Shown: piece by piece, positions 32,638-40,901 of the stretch
Numbering within the stretch: the stretch's first letter is position 1
How the letters are laid out: every line of letters starts with the position of its first letter
NCBI RefSeq assembly: GCF_031128465.2
Contig: NZ_CP155618.1
Span: forward strand, 257,501 to 321,500
Source of the DNA: Mariniflexile litorale
GTDB lineage: Bacteria > Bacteroidota > Bacteroidia > Flavobacteriales > Flavobacteriaceae
Direction of reading: 5' to 3'
DNA length: 64,000 nucleotides
Notes under the pieces: model-generated
Seen by the model: the letters and a program-made list of their open reading frames with translations, nothing else
Database searches by the model: none
Told to the model about the DNA's origin: nothing
Program-made: the position numbers and the translations under genes

Positions 32638-33909
32638 ATGAAAATGAAAAAAAATATTACCCCAATTATATTTCTTACAATATCTTTATTATGCAATTCA
32701 TTATTTTCTCAAAAAAATAAATTTAAATATTATATCTCTGGCAGTGACGAAAAACTTCAAATTTTAAATCAAGCAGGAAAACCAATTACGAATGAGACTT
32801 TTAATTATATTGGCAATTTTTCTGAAGGATTATTTCCTGTAAAAAAACATGGAAAATTTGGATTTATAAATAACAAAGGCAAAGTAATCATTCCTTACAA
32901 ATTTGATTATGCAGATAAAATGTTTAACGGAGTAGCTATAATTGAAATAGATGGGAAATATGGACTTATAGATAAAAAGGGTAATTATAAAATTACTCCA
33001 CAGTTAGAATATATTTATTCTGATAATTTAAAAATTAATATAATAACATTTAAAAAAGACGGATTAGTAGGATTAATGGATAAAAATGGTAAAGTATTAA
33101 TTCCCAATAAATTTGAAAGAATTGAAAAGATTGAAAATGGTTATGCTGTAGCAATAAGCGATGGTAAACATGGCCTTATAGATACTGAAGGTAATACAAT
33201 AATTCCGTTCCGTTATGAGTATCTTGGCAATTTTAAAAATGGCATTTCATTATCTTTTACAGAAAATAAAAATTCTAAGATGGGACTTATGGATATAAGA
33301 TGTAAGATCCTTTTGAATCCAGAATATGACTATATTTATACATCAGAAGACAATTTGGTTTATCTAACAAAAGACGATAAAAAAGGACTTACTGACAAAT
33401 ACGGAAACATCTTATTGCCTACGGAATACAGAAGAGATTACCAAAATTTTCATGAAGGTTTAATGATTATACAAAAAGATAAAAAATTTGGTTTTGTTAA
33501 TGATAAAGGGAAAATCGTAATACCTCTTATTTATGATGAAGCTGATGAATTTAGTGAAGGATTAGCTCCTGTTTTAAAAAATGGAAAATGGGGATTCATT
33601 AACACAAAAGGCGAAACAGTTATTGATTTTAATTTTGTAGGTGTGATGATGCCTTTTCATAAAGGATATGCGCCCTATGGGAAAAGAAACTTCTCATCAG
33701 GGGGCCATTATACATCTGATTTATGGGGATTAATTGATAAAAAAGGAAATGTAGTTATACAAAACAAATACTATAGTGCTTCACCAGGTTACAATAGAAA
33801 TTTTATTGTTGAAATAGGTGAAAAAAAATTACTAATCAACGAAAAAGAAGAAGTTATAGCATTATTAAAATACGAAGAACGACCTGTAGAAATGCAGATT
33901 GAAAATTAG
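32638..33909 (+). CDS. Exported WG-repeat protein
   Basis: The 423-residue protein has a signal peptide (KKNITPIIFLTISLLCNSLFSQ) and about nine WG repeats of roughly 35-45 residues. Examples are KFGFINNKGKVIIPYKFDYA, KYGLIDKKGNYKITPQLEYI, KFGFVNDKGKIVIPLIYDEA and KWGFINTKGETVIDFNFVGV. Such repeats form open beta structures thought to mediate protein binding; no enzymatic role is known to me. The start could be residue 1 (MKMKKN) or residue 3. It is a single gene at the edge of the accessory region, converging on the MFS transporter gene. Confidence 0.88.
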   Translation: MKMKKNITPIIFLTISLLCNSLFSQKNKFKYYISGSDEKLQILNQAGKPITNETFNYIGNFSEGLFPVKKHGKFGFINNKGKVIIPYKFDYADKMFNGVAIIEIDGKYGLIDKKGNYKITPQLEYIYSDNLKINIITFKKDGLVGLMDKNGKVLIPNKFERIEKIENGYAVAISDGKHGLIDTEGNTIIPFRYEYLGNFKNGISLSFTENKNSKMGLMDIRCKILLNPEYDYIYTSEDNLVYLTKDDKKGLTDKYGNILLPTEYRRDYQNFHEGLMIIQKDKKFGFVNDKGKIVIPLIYDEADEFSEGLAPVLKNGKWGFINTKGETVIDFNFVGVMMPFHKGYAPYGKRNFSSGGHYTSDLWGLIDKKGNVVIQNKYYSASPGYNRNFIVEIGEKKLLINEKEEVIALLKYEERPVEMQIEN

Positions 33910-33950
33910 AAACGGCGATTTCTTTCTGTTACTTAAGACCTAATTGATTT

Positions 33951-35285
33951 TCATATATCTTTTTTCAACCCCAACTTATGTCCAGAAATAGCGTAATATA
34001 AGATAATCAAGTAACAGGGCAACAAAACCCAATAACCTTTAGTTGAAGCAGTAGCAGTTGCCATGGCCTCGCTCATTCCATCCGCTAAATAAGCTACTTT
34101 ATTTCCATCAACTAGCTTGCCATATAAGGGCGGTATTATTGCTCCTCCTGAAATAGCCATAATTAACAATGCTGAAGCTGTTTTAGTAAACTTACCTAAG
34201 CCTTTTAATGTTAATGGCCATACAGCTGGCCAAACCAAAGCATTCGCTATCCCTAAGGCGGCTACAAATAAAACAGACGTAAACCCTGTTGTAAACACAA
34301 TACAAAAAGATAATACAATACCGATAATAGCACTTGCTTTTAAAGCCGTCGTTTGGCTAATATATTTTGGTATTAAAACAGCTCCCAATGCATAGGTGGC
34401 AACCATGGCCATTAATGTAAAGGTTGTAAAAAACTTGGCATCAGTTGCAGGAATTCCCAATGAAATTCCATAAGCTATAATTGTATCTCCGGCTATTACT
34501 TCAACACCAACATACATGAATAATGTTAGTACGCCTAGCCATAAATGCGGAAATTGAAAAATACTAGTTTTATTTGTAGTTCCATCTTTCAATTCTTCAA
34601 TAGGTTCAGCTTCAACATGTGGTAACGGTGCTTTTCTAATTAAAACACCTAATACAAATAGAACAATTGCCATAACAATATAAGGTGTAACAACGCTGTC
34701 TGCCATTGTATCCAACAATTGAGCTTTCTCAGCAGCTGAAACAGTTTTTAATTTCTCATTAATTTCATCAATTCCTGATAACAAAAGGGCTCCAAAAATA
34801 AGAGAACCTAAGGCTCCTGCTACCTTATTTGCAATACCCATAATAGAGATACGTTTAGCAGCACTTTCAATAGGACCTAAAATAGTTATATAAGGATTTG
34901 ATGCTGTTTGAAGCAATGTCATTCCTGCACCTTGAATAAAAATACCACCTAGAAACATCCAATAGGTTCTTGCTTCTGCAGCAGGTATAAAAACTAAAGC
35001 ACCTAAGCCCATGATAAATAAGCCTAAGGACATGCCTTTTCTATACCCAATTTTTTCTAAAATATAAGATGCTGGTAATGCCATTACTACAAATGAAATA
35101 TAGGATGCTGAGGCCACTAAAAGTGATTGTGCGGATGTTAATTCACTTATAGTTTTCATAAATGGAATTAAGGCACCATTGATCCAAGTTACAAATCCGA
35201 AAATAAAAAATAGCCCTGCTATGATTAAAATAGGAATTAATGTGTTGTTTTTTGTTGGTGATAATGATTGGTCAGCAGTAGTCAT
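33951..35285 (-). CDS. FucP-like sugar MFS transporter
   Basis: The 444-residue inner-membrane protein has about twelve hydrophobic segments and matches the fucose/glucose/galactose proton symporter group: FFIFGFVTWINGALIPFMK near the start, then GAGMTLLQTASNPYITILGP and ALVWPAVWPLTLKGLGKFTKTASALLIMAISGGAIIPP. It probably imports fucose, galactose or GlcNAc freed by the glycosidases of the adjoining utilisation locus. It is 29 bp downstream of the small unknown gene at 35315-35689 and separated from susD by a terminator, so it is a distinct transcription unit. The exact sugar is an inference. Confidence 0.88.
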   Translation of the reverse strand: MTTADQSLSPTKNNTLIPILIIAGLFFIFGFVTWINGALIPFMKTISELTSAQSLLVASASYISFVVMALPASYILEKIGYRKGMSLGLFIMGLGALVFIPAAEARTYWMFLGGIFIQGAGMTLLQTASNPYITILGPIESAAKRISIMGIANKVAGALGSLIFGALLLSGIDEINEKLKTVSAAEKAQLLDTMADSVVTPYIVMAIVLFVLGVLIRKAPLPHVEAEPIEELKDGTTNKTSIFQFPHLWLGVLTLFMYVGVEVIAGDTIIAYGISLGIPATDAKFFTTFTLMAMVATYALGAVLIPKYISQTTALKASAIIGIVLSFCIVFTTGFTSVLFVAALGIANALVWPAVWPLTLKGLGKFTKTASALLIMAISGGAIIPPLYGKLVDGNKVAYLADGMSEAMATATASTKGYWVLLPCYLIILYYAISGHKLGLKKDI

Positions 35286-35314
35286 ATTAAATCAATTAAT
35301 TGTTTGAGTGTATT

Positions 35315-35689
35315 CTATAAATTTTGGTCTATTTGATTATAAATTGAATGTAATTGAATATTTATCTTCTCACATACTAATTTAGATTTACTCATTATAG
35401 TAATTTGAAGTTTGTTATCAATGCTTTTAATATTAAGCCGCCCACTAGGATAGTATATTTTTAATCCATCAGAATCATCTTGAAGGAATAAATCAAATTC
35501 TCCTGCAACCCAATTAATAAACTTAAAATATGTATCGATAGTTTCTATCCATACTATCCTAACCAATTTATAATAGGGTTTTGCATATGTTATTTCATTT
35601 TTACAATCCATACTTATGATTACTCGTTCTTTACTTTCTGTAGTTAAATTAAAAAAAGAAGAACTGAAACTCAGTTCTTCTTCAAACAT
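35315..35689 (-). CDS. Small cytoplasmic protein of unknown function
   Basis: The 124-residue protein has no signal peptide. It reads MFEEELSFSSSFFNLTTESK, then YKLVRIVWIETIDTYFKFINW and LFLQDDSDGLKIYYPSGRLN, with mixed hydrophobic and acidic stretches and no motif I can name. It is the first gene of a two-gene unit with the sugar MFS transporter (29-bp gap). I do not recognise the family, and its coding status rests on length, an ATG start and operon position. Confidence 0.5.
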   Translation of the reverse strand: MFEEELSFSSSFFNLTTESKERVIISMDCKNEITYAKPYYKLVRIVWIETIDTYFKFINWVAGEFDLFLQDDSDGLKIYYPSGRLNIKSIDNKLQITIMSKSKLVCEKINIQLHSIYNQIDQNL

Positions 35690-35847
35690 AACTAACTAAA
35701 CATTATTGAAAACAACTAAACTTCTTTCCAATCTTTATTTACAATAAAAGAAAAGAAAACATGAAGAGATCGTAAATTATTTCGACAGATAGCATTTGAA
35801 TGAAGACCAACGATGCATTATGAAATAAATTTACATTACTAAAAAAA

Positions 35848-35882
35848 CAAAAAGAGAGGCTTTAAATAAAACCCCTCTTTTC
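35848..35882 (-). terminator. Terminator after susD
   Basis: AAAAGAG and CTCTTTT arms with a GG/CC extension around an A/T-rich loop, followed on the minus strand by T's from the A-run at 35841-35853. It closes the susC-susD unit. Confidence 0.65.
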
Positions 35883-35944
35883 TTAAAAATTAAAATAATC
35901 TTTTTAGTATACTTTTACTCTTTAAATAAAGAGTTCATCTATAC

Positions 35945-37516
35945 TTAATTCACATCCCACCAAAGTGGCGTGTTTCCTTTATCAGGTCCTTTTAACGCAG
36001 TTACTCCGTCTAAAACCGCAGCTTCATTAGTACTGTACTCATTAGGTAAATAAGTTACACGTTTCATTACTCCATATCCAATAGTTACATCTTCTGTATT
36101 TAATATTGGGTAAAGAATATCAGCATCTGTTCTTCTTAAGTCAGCCCAAGCTTCCCAAGATTCAGGAAAAAGGCCTAAATACTTTTGTACAGCTATTTGT
36201 TTTAGTTGCTCACTTTCTGTACTAGCCCATGAAACAGGCACATCAACAGGAGGCGTATTATCTACGTATAAAGAGCCTCCATAAGCTGGTACAATACCTG
36301 TTGTATTTCCAGAGATGTAAGTACTTATTTTAGCGACATCTGTAACTCCCCACTGCTCCATAGACAAACTTATTCCCTCTTCATAAAGGCTTTTAGCAGT
36401 TCCAGACATGTTCCACGTTTTCAAGGCACCTTCTGCACGGTTAAAATTAGATTCAGCAGCCATCATTAACTCTATATCCTTTGTTTCTGCATCAGCAAAA
36501 GTTGTTGTTTGATTCGTTGTGCTTAGATTTTTACTAATCTCACTTGTTATTGAACCATACCCAGCTGGCCATCCAATATATTCACCAACATACGCAGACG
36601 TAGCATCTGATACAGGATCAAACCATATACTCATTCTAGGATCATCGTATCCTTTTAAAATACTTTCCATATCAGCAGGCATTTTAAGCCCCCAGTACTT
36701 AGCAATATCAACAAAATTGTTATATGTATCAGGTGTGGTATGAAAATAGGCATTATCTGCATTTGAAGTTATTACTCCTGCGGTAACAGCATCCTCAGCT
36801 TGAGATTGTGCTTCAGAAGGATTCACATCAGATATTCTTAAAGCTAAACGTAACCTTAGCGAATTTCCAAATTTTCTCCATTTTTCAACATCTCCACTAT
36901 ATACAGCATCATAATCTTTAAATACCCCTACAGTAGATTCTGAAGCAGAAGATAAAGTCGTGTTCGCTGCTTCTAAAAGATTGAAAAAATCCTCATACAT
37001 TGATTCTTGAGAATCATAAGCTACTGATGCGCCTCCAATACCCGCTTGTTTATAAGGTACAGGTCCCCAGTGATCGGTAAACCTATGAAACATGTAGACT
37101 TTCCAGATATCTAAAATAGCTGTAGCTTCTGCATTTCCTTCTGTAGCTTTATAAGTATTTAATAAAGATGGTACGGCTAATGTATAAAATCTTAACCAAC
37201 CTCTACTTCTCCATCCATCATTAATTCCATTAGCCTCTGTAGGAGCATTTGGATACGTCATATAATGTACAAATACCATAGAGTGTAAAGCCGTAGCTAA
37301 ACCGTAAGTACCGTAATCATCTCCTGGAAGACTCCAAGAAGCATTACCTGTGCCTTTATATAATGCATTTGCAAATGCTGGTCCTGCCATAGTTGCATCT
37401 AACTGATCGGTGGTAAGCGAATTAGGGTTCGTATTAACTTCATCGAAATCTGATGTACATCCTGTTATACTAAACAGGAAAGCTATTGCTAAAAATTTAA
37501 TTATATTTTTTTTCAT
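35945..37516 (-). CDS. susD: SusD/RagB-type surface glycan-binding lipoprotein
   Basis: The 523-residue lipoprotein has lipobox SITGC (Cys20) followed by the acidic TSDFDEVNTNPN, similar to the export signal of surface lipoproteins in this phylum. The SusD fold is seen in YMFHRFTDHWGPVPYKQAG, the helical repeats and the C-terminal QKYLGLFPESWEAWADLRRTDADILYP. It forms the lid of the SusC transporter and binds the incoming oligosaccharide. It is 10 bp downstream of susC. The family is firm; N-glycan binding is inferred from the adjacent glycosidase genes. Confidence 0.93.
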   Translation of the reverse strand: MKKNIIKFLAIAFLFSITGCTSDFDEVNTNPNSLTTDQLDATMAGPAFANALYKGTGNASWSLPGDDYGTYGLATALHSMVFVHYMTYPNAPTEANGINDGWRSRGWLRFYTLAVPSLLNTYKATEGNAEATAILDIWKVYMFHRFTDHWGPVPYKQAGIGGASVAYDSQESMYEDFFNLLEAANTTLSSASESTVGVFKDYDAVYSGDVEKWRKFGNSLRLRLALRISDVNPSEAQSQAEDAVTAGVITSNADNAYFHTTPDTYNNFVDIAKYWGLKMPADMESILKGYDDPRMSIWFDPVSDATSAYVGEYIGWPAGYGSITSEISKNLSTTNQTTTFADAETKDIELMMAAESNFNRAEGALKTWNMSGTAKSLYEEGISLSMEQWGVTDVAKISTYISGNTTGIVPAYGGSLYVDNTPPVDVPVSWASTESEQLKQIAVQKYLGLFPESWEAWADLRRTDADILYPILNTEDVTIGYGVMKRVTYLPNEYSTNEAAVLDGVTALKGPDKGNTPLWWDVN

Positions 37517-37526
37517 GATTTTTTTT

Positions 37527-40500
37527 TTAAAAGTTGAATTTCACATTAAATCCAAAATCTCTAGTAGTTGGAATATTAAAAGATTCTATTCCTTGAAGGT
37601 TTCCTACACTAACTCCTTGTTCAGGGTCAAAGTATTCAGCCTTATTAGTAAAGAAGAATAAATTACGTCCTACAACTGAGAAATTAACACTACTAAAAGG
37701 TGTCTTATCTAATAACTTGTTTGGTAGTGAATATCCTAAAATTAATTCTCTTAATCTAATATTTGTAGCATCAAAAACAAAATCTTCGGCAGATTTAGGA
37801 TCTCTACCAGCTACTTGAGACCAATAGTCTTCAGATGTAACAGATGTTGTGTTTTCAGAAAAAGTACCATCTTCATTATCAATAACACCATCAACTACAA
37901 AACCATCTCTACCAGCTAAAGTAATATCACTTACCCCAGCGCCGGCCATTCTTGCTTGAGAATATGAAATTGTTTCTCCACCAATACGGAAATCAATAAG
38001 AAAACTAAGTGTGAAATTTTTATAACTAAATTCGTTTTGCAAACCAGCTGTCCAGTCTGGATTAAAATTACCTGCTAGCACATCAAAGCCGGGAGTAAAC
38101 TCAGGTAAACCACTGGTTTCATTAACGATGATTTGTCCATCATCATTACGTTTAAAACCACGGATGTATAAATCGCCATAATCTCCTCCTTCTTTTACAA
38201 TAGTTTGAGCCAATCTTTCATAACCTGTTGCTAGATTCAATTCATCACGATCATCTAAAATGCTTAATATCTTAGTTTTGTAAGTAGCAAAATTTGCTGT
38301 TACGTCCCAAGAAAAAACATCAGTTTTAAAAACATTGGCATTTAAAACTAATTCTACACCTGTATTTTCAATTTCTCCTCCATTTACAACTTGTTTAGAA
38401 TATCCTGAAGATTCAGGTACATTAATTGTAAATATTTGATCTGAAGTATTTGTTTTAAACCAAGTGAAATCTACTCCTATTTTGTTTTTAAATAAACGTG
38501 TATCTAAACCAAACTCTGTAGAACTAGAAATTTCAGGTTTAAGATTCGGGTTATTTAATAACGTAGAAGATTGTACAACACCTCCATTAAAACCATAATA
38601 AGTAAGTTGACTTTCTAAAAGATAGGGATCAGTATCATTACCAACCTGTGCATAAGAACCTCTTAATTTCAAGAATGAAAGTACATTGGACCTTATATCA
38701 AACATATCACTAACAATAGCAGATAAACCAACAGATGGATAAAAGTAAGATCCATTTTCTTTAGGTAAAGTTGAAGACCAGTCATTACGTCCTGTTATAT
38801 CTAAAAACAAATAATCTTTAAAAGAAACTTGAGCTGATCCATATAATGAATTAACTTTTTTATGTCTATAATCAGGAGTCACAGTAGTACTTTGAAGGTT
38901 AGTTAAGGCAAAATAGTTTCTTCTACTTAATGTACCACCACTACTTAAAGAATTACTTTTTTGAACTAAAGCATTTCCACCAAGATTTACATTTACTTTC
39001 ACATCTTCTCCTATTCCTTTATTGTAAGACAAAAGGAAATCAGAGTTTAATTCTGTTATTTCTCCAATTGATTCTGAATATGAACCAAAATCCTGATTAA
39101 GTATAGCCGTTGCTGCATAACGAGAAACTTTAGCTTTATTTGTGGCTTGATCTAAACCTGTTCTTACCATTAAGCTTAATTCATTCGTAAAATCATATGT
39201 CAAAGAAGCAAAAGTTATAATTCTATTTCTTTCATCTTCTCTTAAATTTCTTTTTGCTAACCAAAAAGGGTTTGCGCCAAGTGTCCCTAAAGTATTTGGG
39301 TTCATATAATTATACCTTAACTGTCCCGCATCATCAATATATTCAGAATCTTTGTATTGACTGTAAGGCATGTTTCTTGGCATAGTATAAACAGCTTCAC
39401 CAATTCCACCTTCACCAGCTCCTACTGCATTATCGATTTTTTGCGAAATCAAATTAGTTTTAACATCTAATTTTAATTTATCAGTTAAATTACTGGTTAA
39501 ACGTAAATTAACATTATGCCTTTCAAGCTCATTTCCTATTACAATACCTTCTGCTTCTGTATTTGTATATGAAAAATAGCCTTGAACCTTATCACTACCC
39601 ATTGAAGCTGTTATGCTTTTAGACCAGTTATATCCAGATTTAAAAAAATCCATACCATTATTTGGTTGTGGGCTAAATGCATAAGTTGCAGGCCCGTCAT
39701 AATCTGGGTTATGCTCTAATTGCCATGCAGAAACAGATTGTCCATTCATTTGTGGTCCCCAACTAGTCACACTTAAAGGATCATATATCCCGTCACTTCC
39801 TTGCCCATATATGTTTTGTTGGTTTAACAAATCATATGCATTTGAAAATGTAAGGTTAGAAGATACCGAAATATTTGCTTTTTCACCAGTTGACCCTGTT
39901 TTTGTAGTAATTATTATAACACCATTACTAGAACGCGATCCATATAAGGCAGCAGCAGAGGGTCCCTTTAATACAGATATAGATTCTATATCTTCAGGAT
40001 TAATATTAGAAATACCATCAAAACTAGTAGTACCTCCAATATCTGTTAAAGGTGAAGAAACAGTATTATCCATAGGCACACCATCAATTACATATAGTGG
40101 CTGATTATTTCCAGTTAACGACCTGTTACCACGAAGGGTAATTCTAGAAGAACTTCCAACTCCTGATCCTGTTGTGGAAAAGTTAAGACCCGCAACCTTA
40201 CCTGAAAGTGAATTTGCTACGTTAAGCGATCTAGCTTCTGAAAGTCCCTTTCCAGAAACTGTTTGAGCAGAATAAGTTAAAGCTTTTTTCTCTCTTTTAA
40301 TACCTAATGCAGTTACAATCACTTCATTTAATTGTTCAGCATCTTCAGATAAAGAGATATCCATATTAGATGATCCGATAATTCCAACCTCCTTTGTTGA
40401 ATAACCAACATAAGACACTATTAATGTTGCTGCTTCCCTTGAAACATTGATACTATAATGTCCATCGAAATCAGATGAAACCCCATTAGTTGTTCCCTTA

Positions 40501-40637
40501 ACAACAACACTTGCTCCTGGTAGTGCAATACCTGTCGAAGCATCAGTAATTATTCCTGTCACTGTAGTTTGTGCTTTAGCTGTCTGAAAGCTAAATAAAC
40601 AAAATACAAACAGTAGTTTTAATACATTTTGAATCAT
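37527..40637 (-). CDS. susC: SusC/RagA-type TonB-dependent receptor
   Basis: The 1036-residue protein has a signal peptide ending in QTAKAQ and a carboxypeptidase-regulatory-like domain (TVTGIITDASTGIALPGASV, residues 24-105). It continues with LNEVIVTALGIKREKKALTYSAQTV leading into the plug, the SusC landmark VIDGVPMDNTV, YGSRSSNGVIIITTKTG, and a 22-strand barrel ending in TRDFGFNVKFNF. It imports large oligosaccharides across the outer membrane using TonB energy. No extra N-terminal STN domain is present, so anti-sigma signalling by this receptor is unlikely. It precedes susD and is separated from the GH operon by a terminator and 264 bp. Confidence 0.96.
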   Translation of the reverse strand: MIQNVLKLLFVFCLFSFQTAKAQTTVTGIITDASTGIALPGASVVVKGTTNGVSSDFDGHYSINVSREAATLIVSYVGYSTKEVGIIGSSNMDISLSEDAEQLNEVIVTALGIKREKKALTYSAQTVSGKGLSEARSLNVANSLSGKVAGLNFSTTGSGVGSSSRITLRGNRSLTGNNQPLYVIDGVPMDNTVSSPLTDIGGTTSFDGISNINPEDIESISVLKGPSAAALYGSRSSNGVIIITTKTGSTGEKANISVSSNLTFSNAYDLLNQQNIYGQGSDGIYDPLSVTSWGPQMNGQSVSAWQLEHNPDYDGPATYAFSPQPNNGMDFFKSGYNWSKSITASMGSDKVQGYFSYTNTEAEGIVIGNELERHNVNLRLTSNLTDKLKLDVKTNLISQKIDNAVGAGEGGIGEAVYTMPRNMPYSQYKDSEYIDDAGQLRYNYMNPNTLGTLGANPFWLAKRNLREDERNRIITFASLTYDFTNELSLMVRTGLDQATNKAKVSRYAATAILNQDFGSYSESIGEITELNSDFLLSYNKGIGEDVKVNVNLGGNALVQKSNSLSSGGTLSRRNYFALTNLQSTTVTPDYRHKKVNSLYGSAQVSFKDYLFLDITGRNDWSSTLPKENGSYFYPSVGLSAIVSDMFDIRSNVLSFLKLRGSYAQVGNDTDPYLLESQLTYYGFNGGVVQSSTLLNNPNLKPEISSSTEFGLDTRLFKNKIGVDFTWFKTNTSDQIFTINVPESSGYSKQVVNGGEIENTGVELVLNANVFKTDVFSWDVTANFATYKTKILSILDDRDELNLATGYERLAQTIVKEGGDYGDLYIRGFKRNDDGQIIVNETSGLPEFTPGFDVLAGNFNPDWTAGLQNEFSYKNFTLSFLIDFRIGGETISYSQARMAGAGVSDITLAGRDGFVVDGVIDNEDGTFSENTTSVTSEDYWSQVAGRDPKSAEDFVFDATNIRLRELILGYSLPNKLLDKTPFSSVNFSVVGRNLFFFTNKAEYFDPEQGVSVGNLQGIESFNIPTTRDFGFNVKFNF

Positions 40638-40835
40638 AAAATTAGTTTTTGAGTTAATAATAGTTTTTCATTTTTAAAAAGTTAATAACATGTTAAATCT
40701 ATAAATCTATTATGTTACTAATATATTATTTCGACCAATGACAAATTTGAAAAGGTGTTGGTTTAATTTTAATACTTTATATATATAATACAAAACACGT
40801 TTTTTTAAATAAATCATAATTTATACCTAGATACC

Positions 40836-40880
40836 ATAAAAAAAAGAAGATAGATCTAATAATTTAAACCCATCTTCTTT
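40836..40880 (-). terminator. Terminator of the glycosidase operon
   Basis: AAAGAAGAT (40843-40851) pairs with ATCTTCTTT (40872-40880); on the minus strand the A-run at 40836-40845 gives the T tract. It lies 22 bp beyond the GH3 stop and separates the GH operon from susC. Confidence 0.75.
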
Positions 40881-40901
40881 AAGATAATAAATTATGGCAT
40901 A

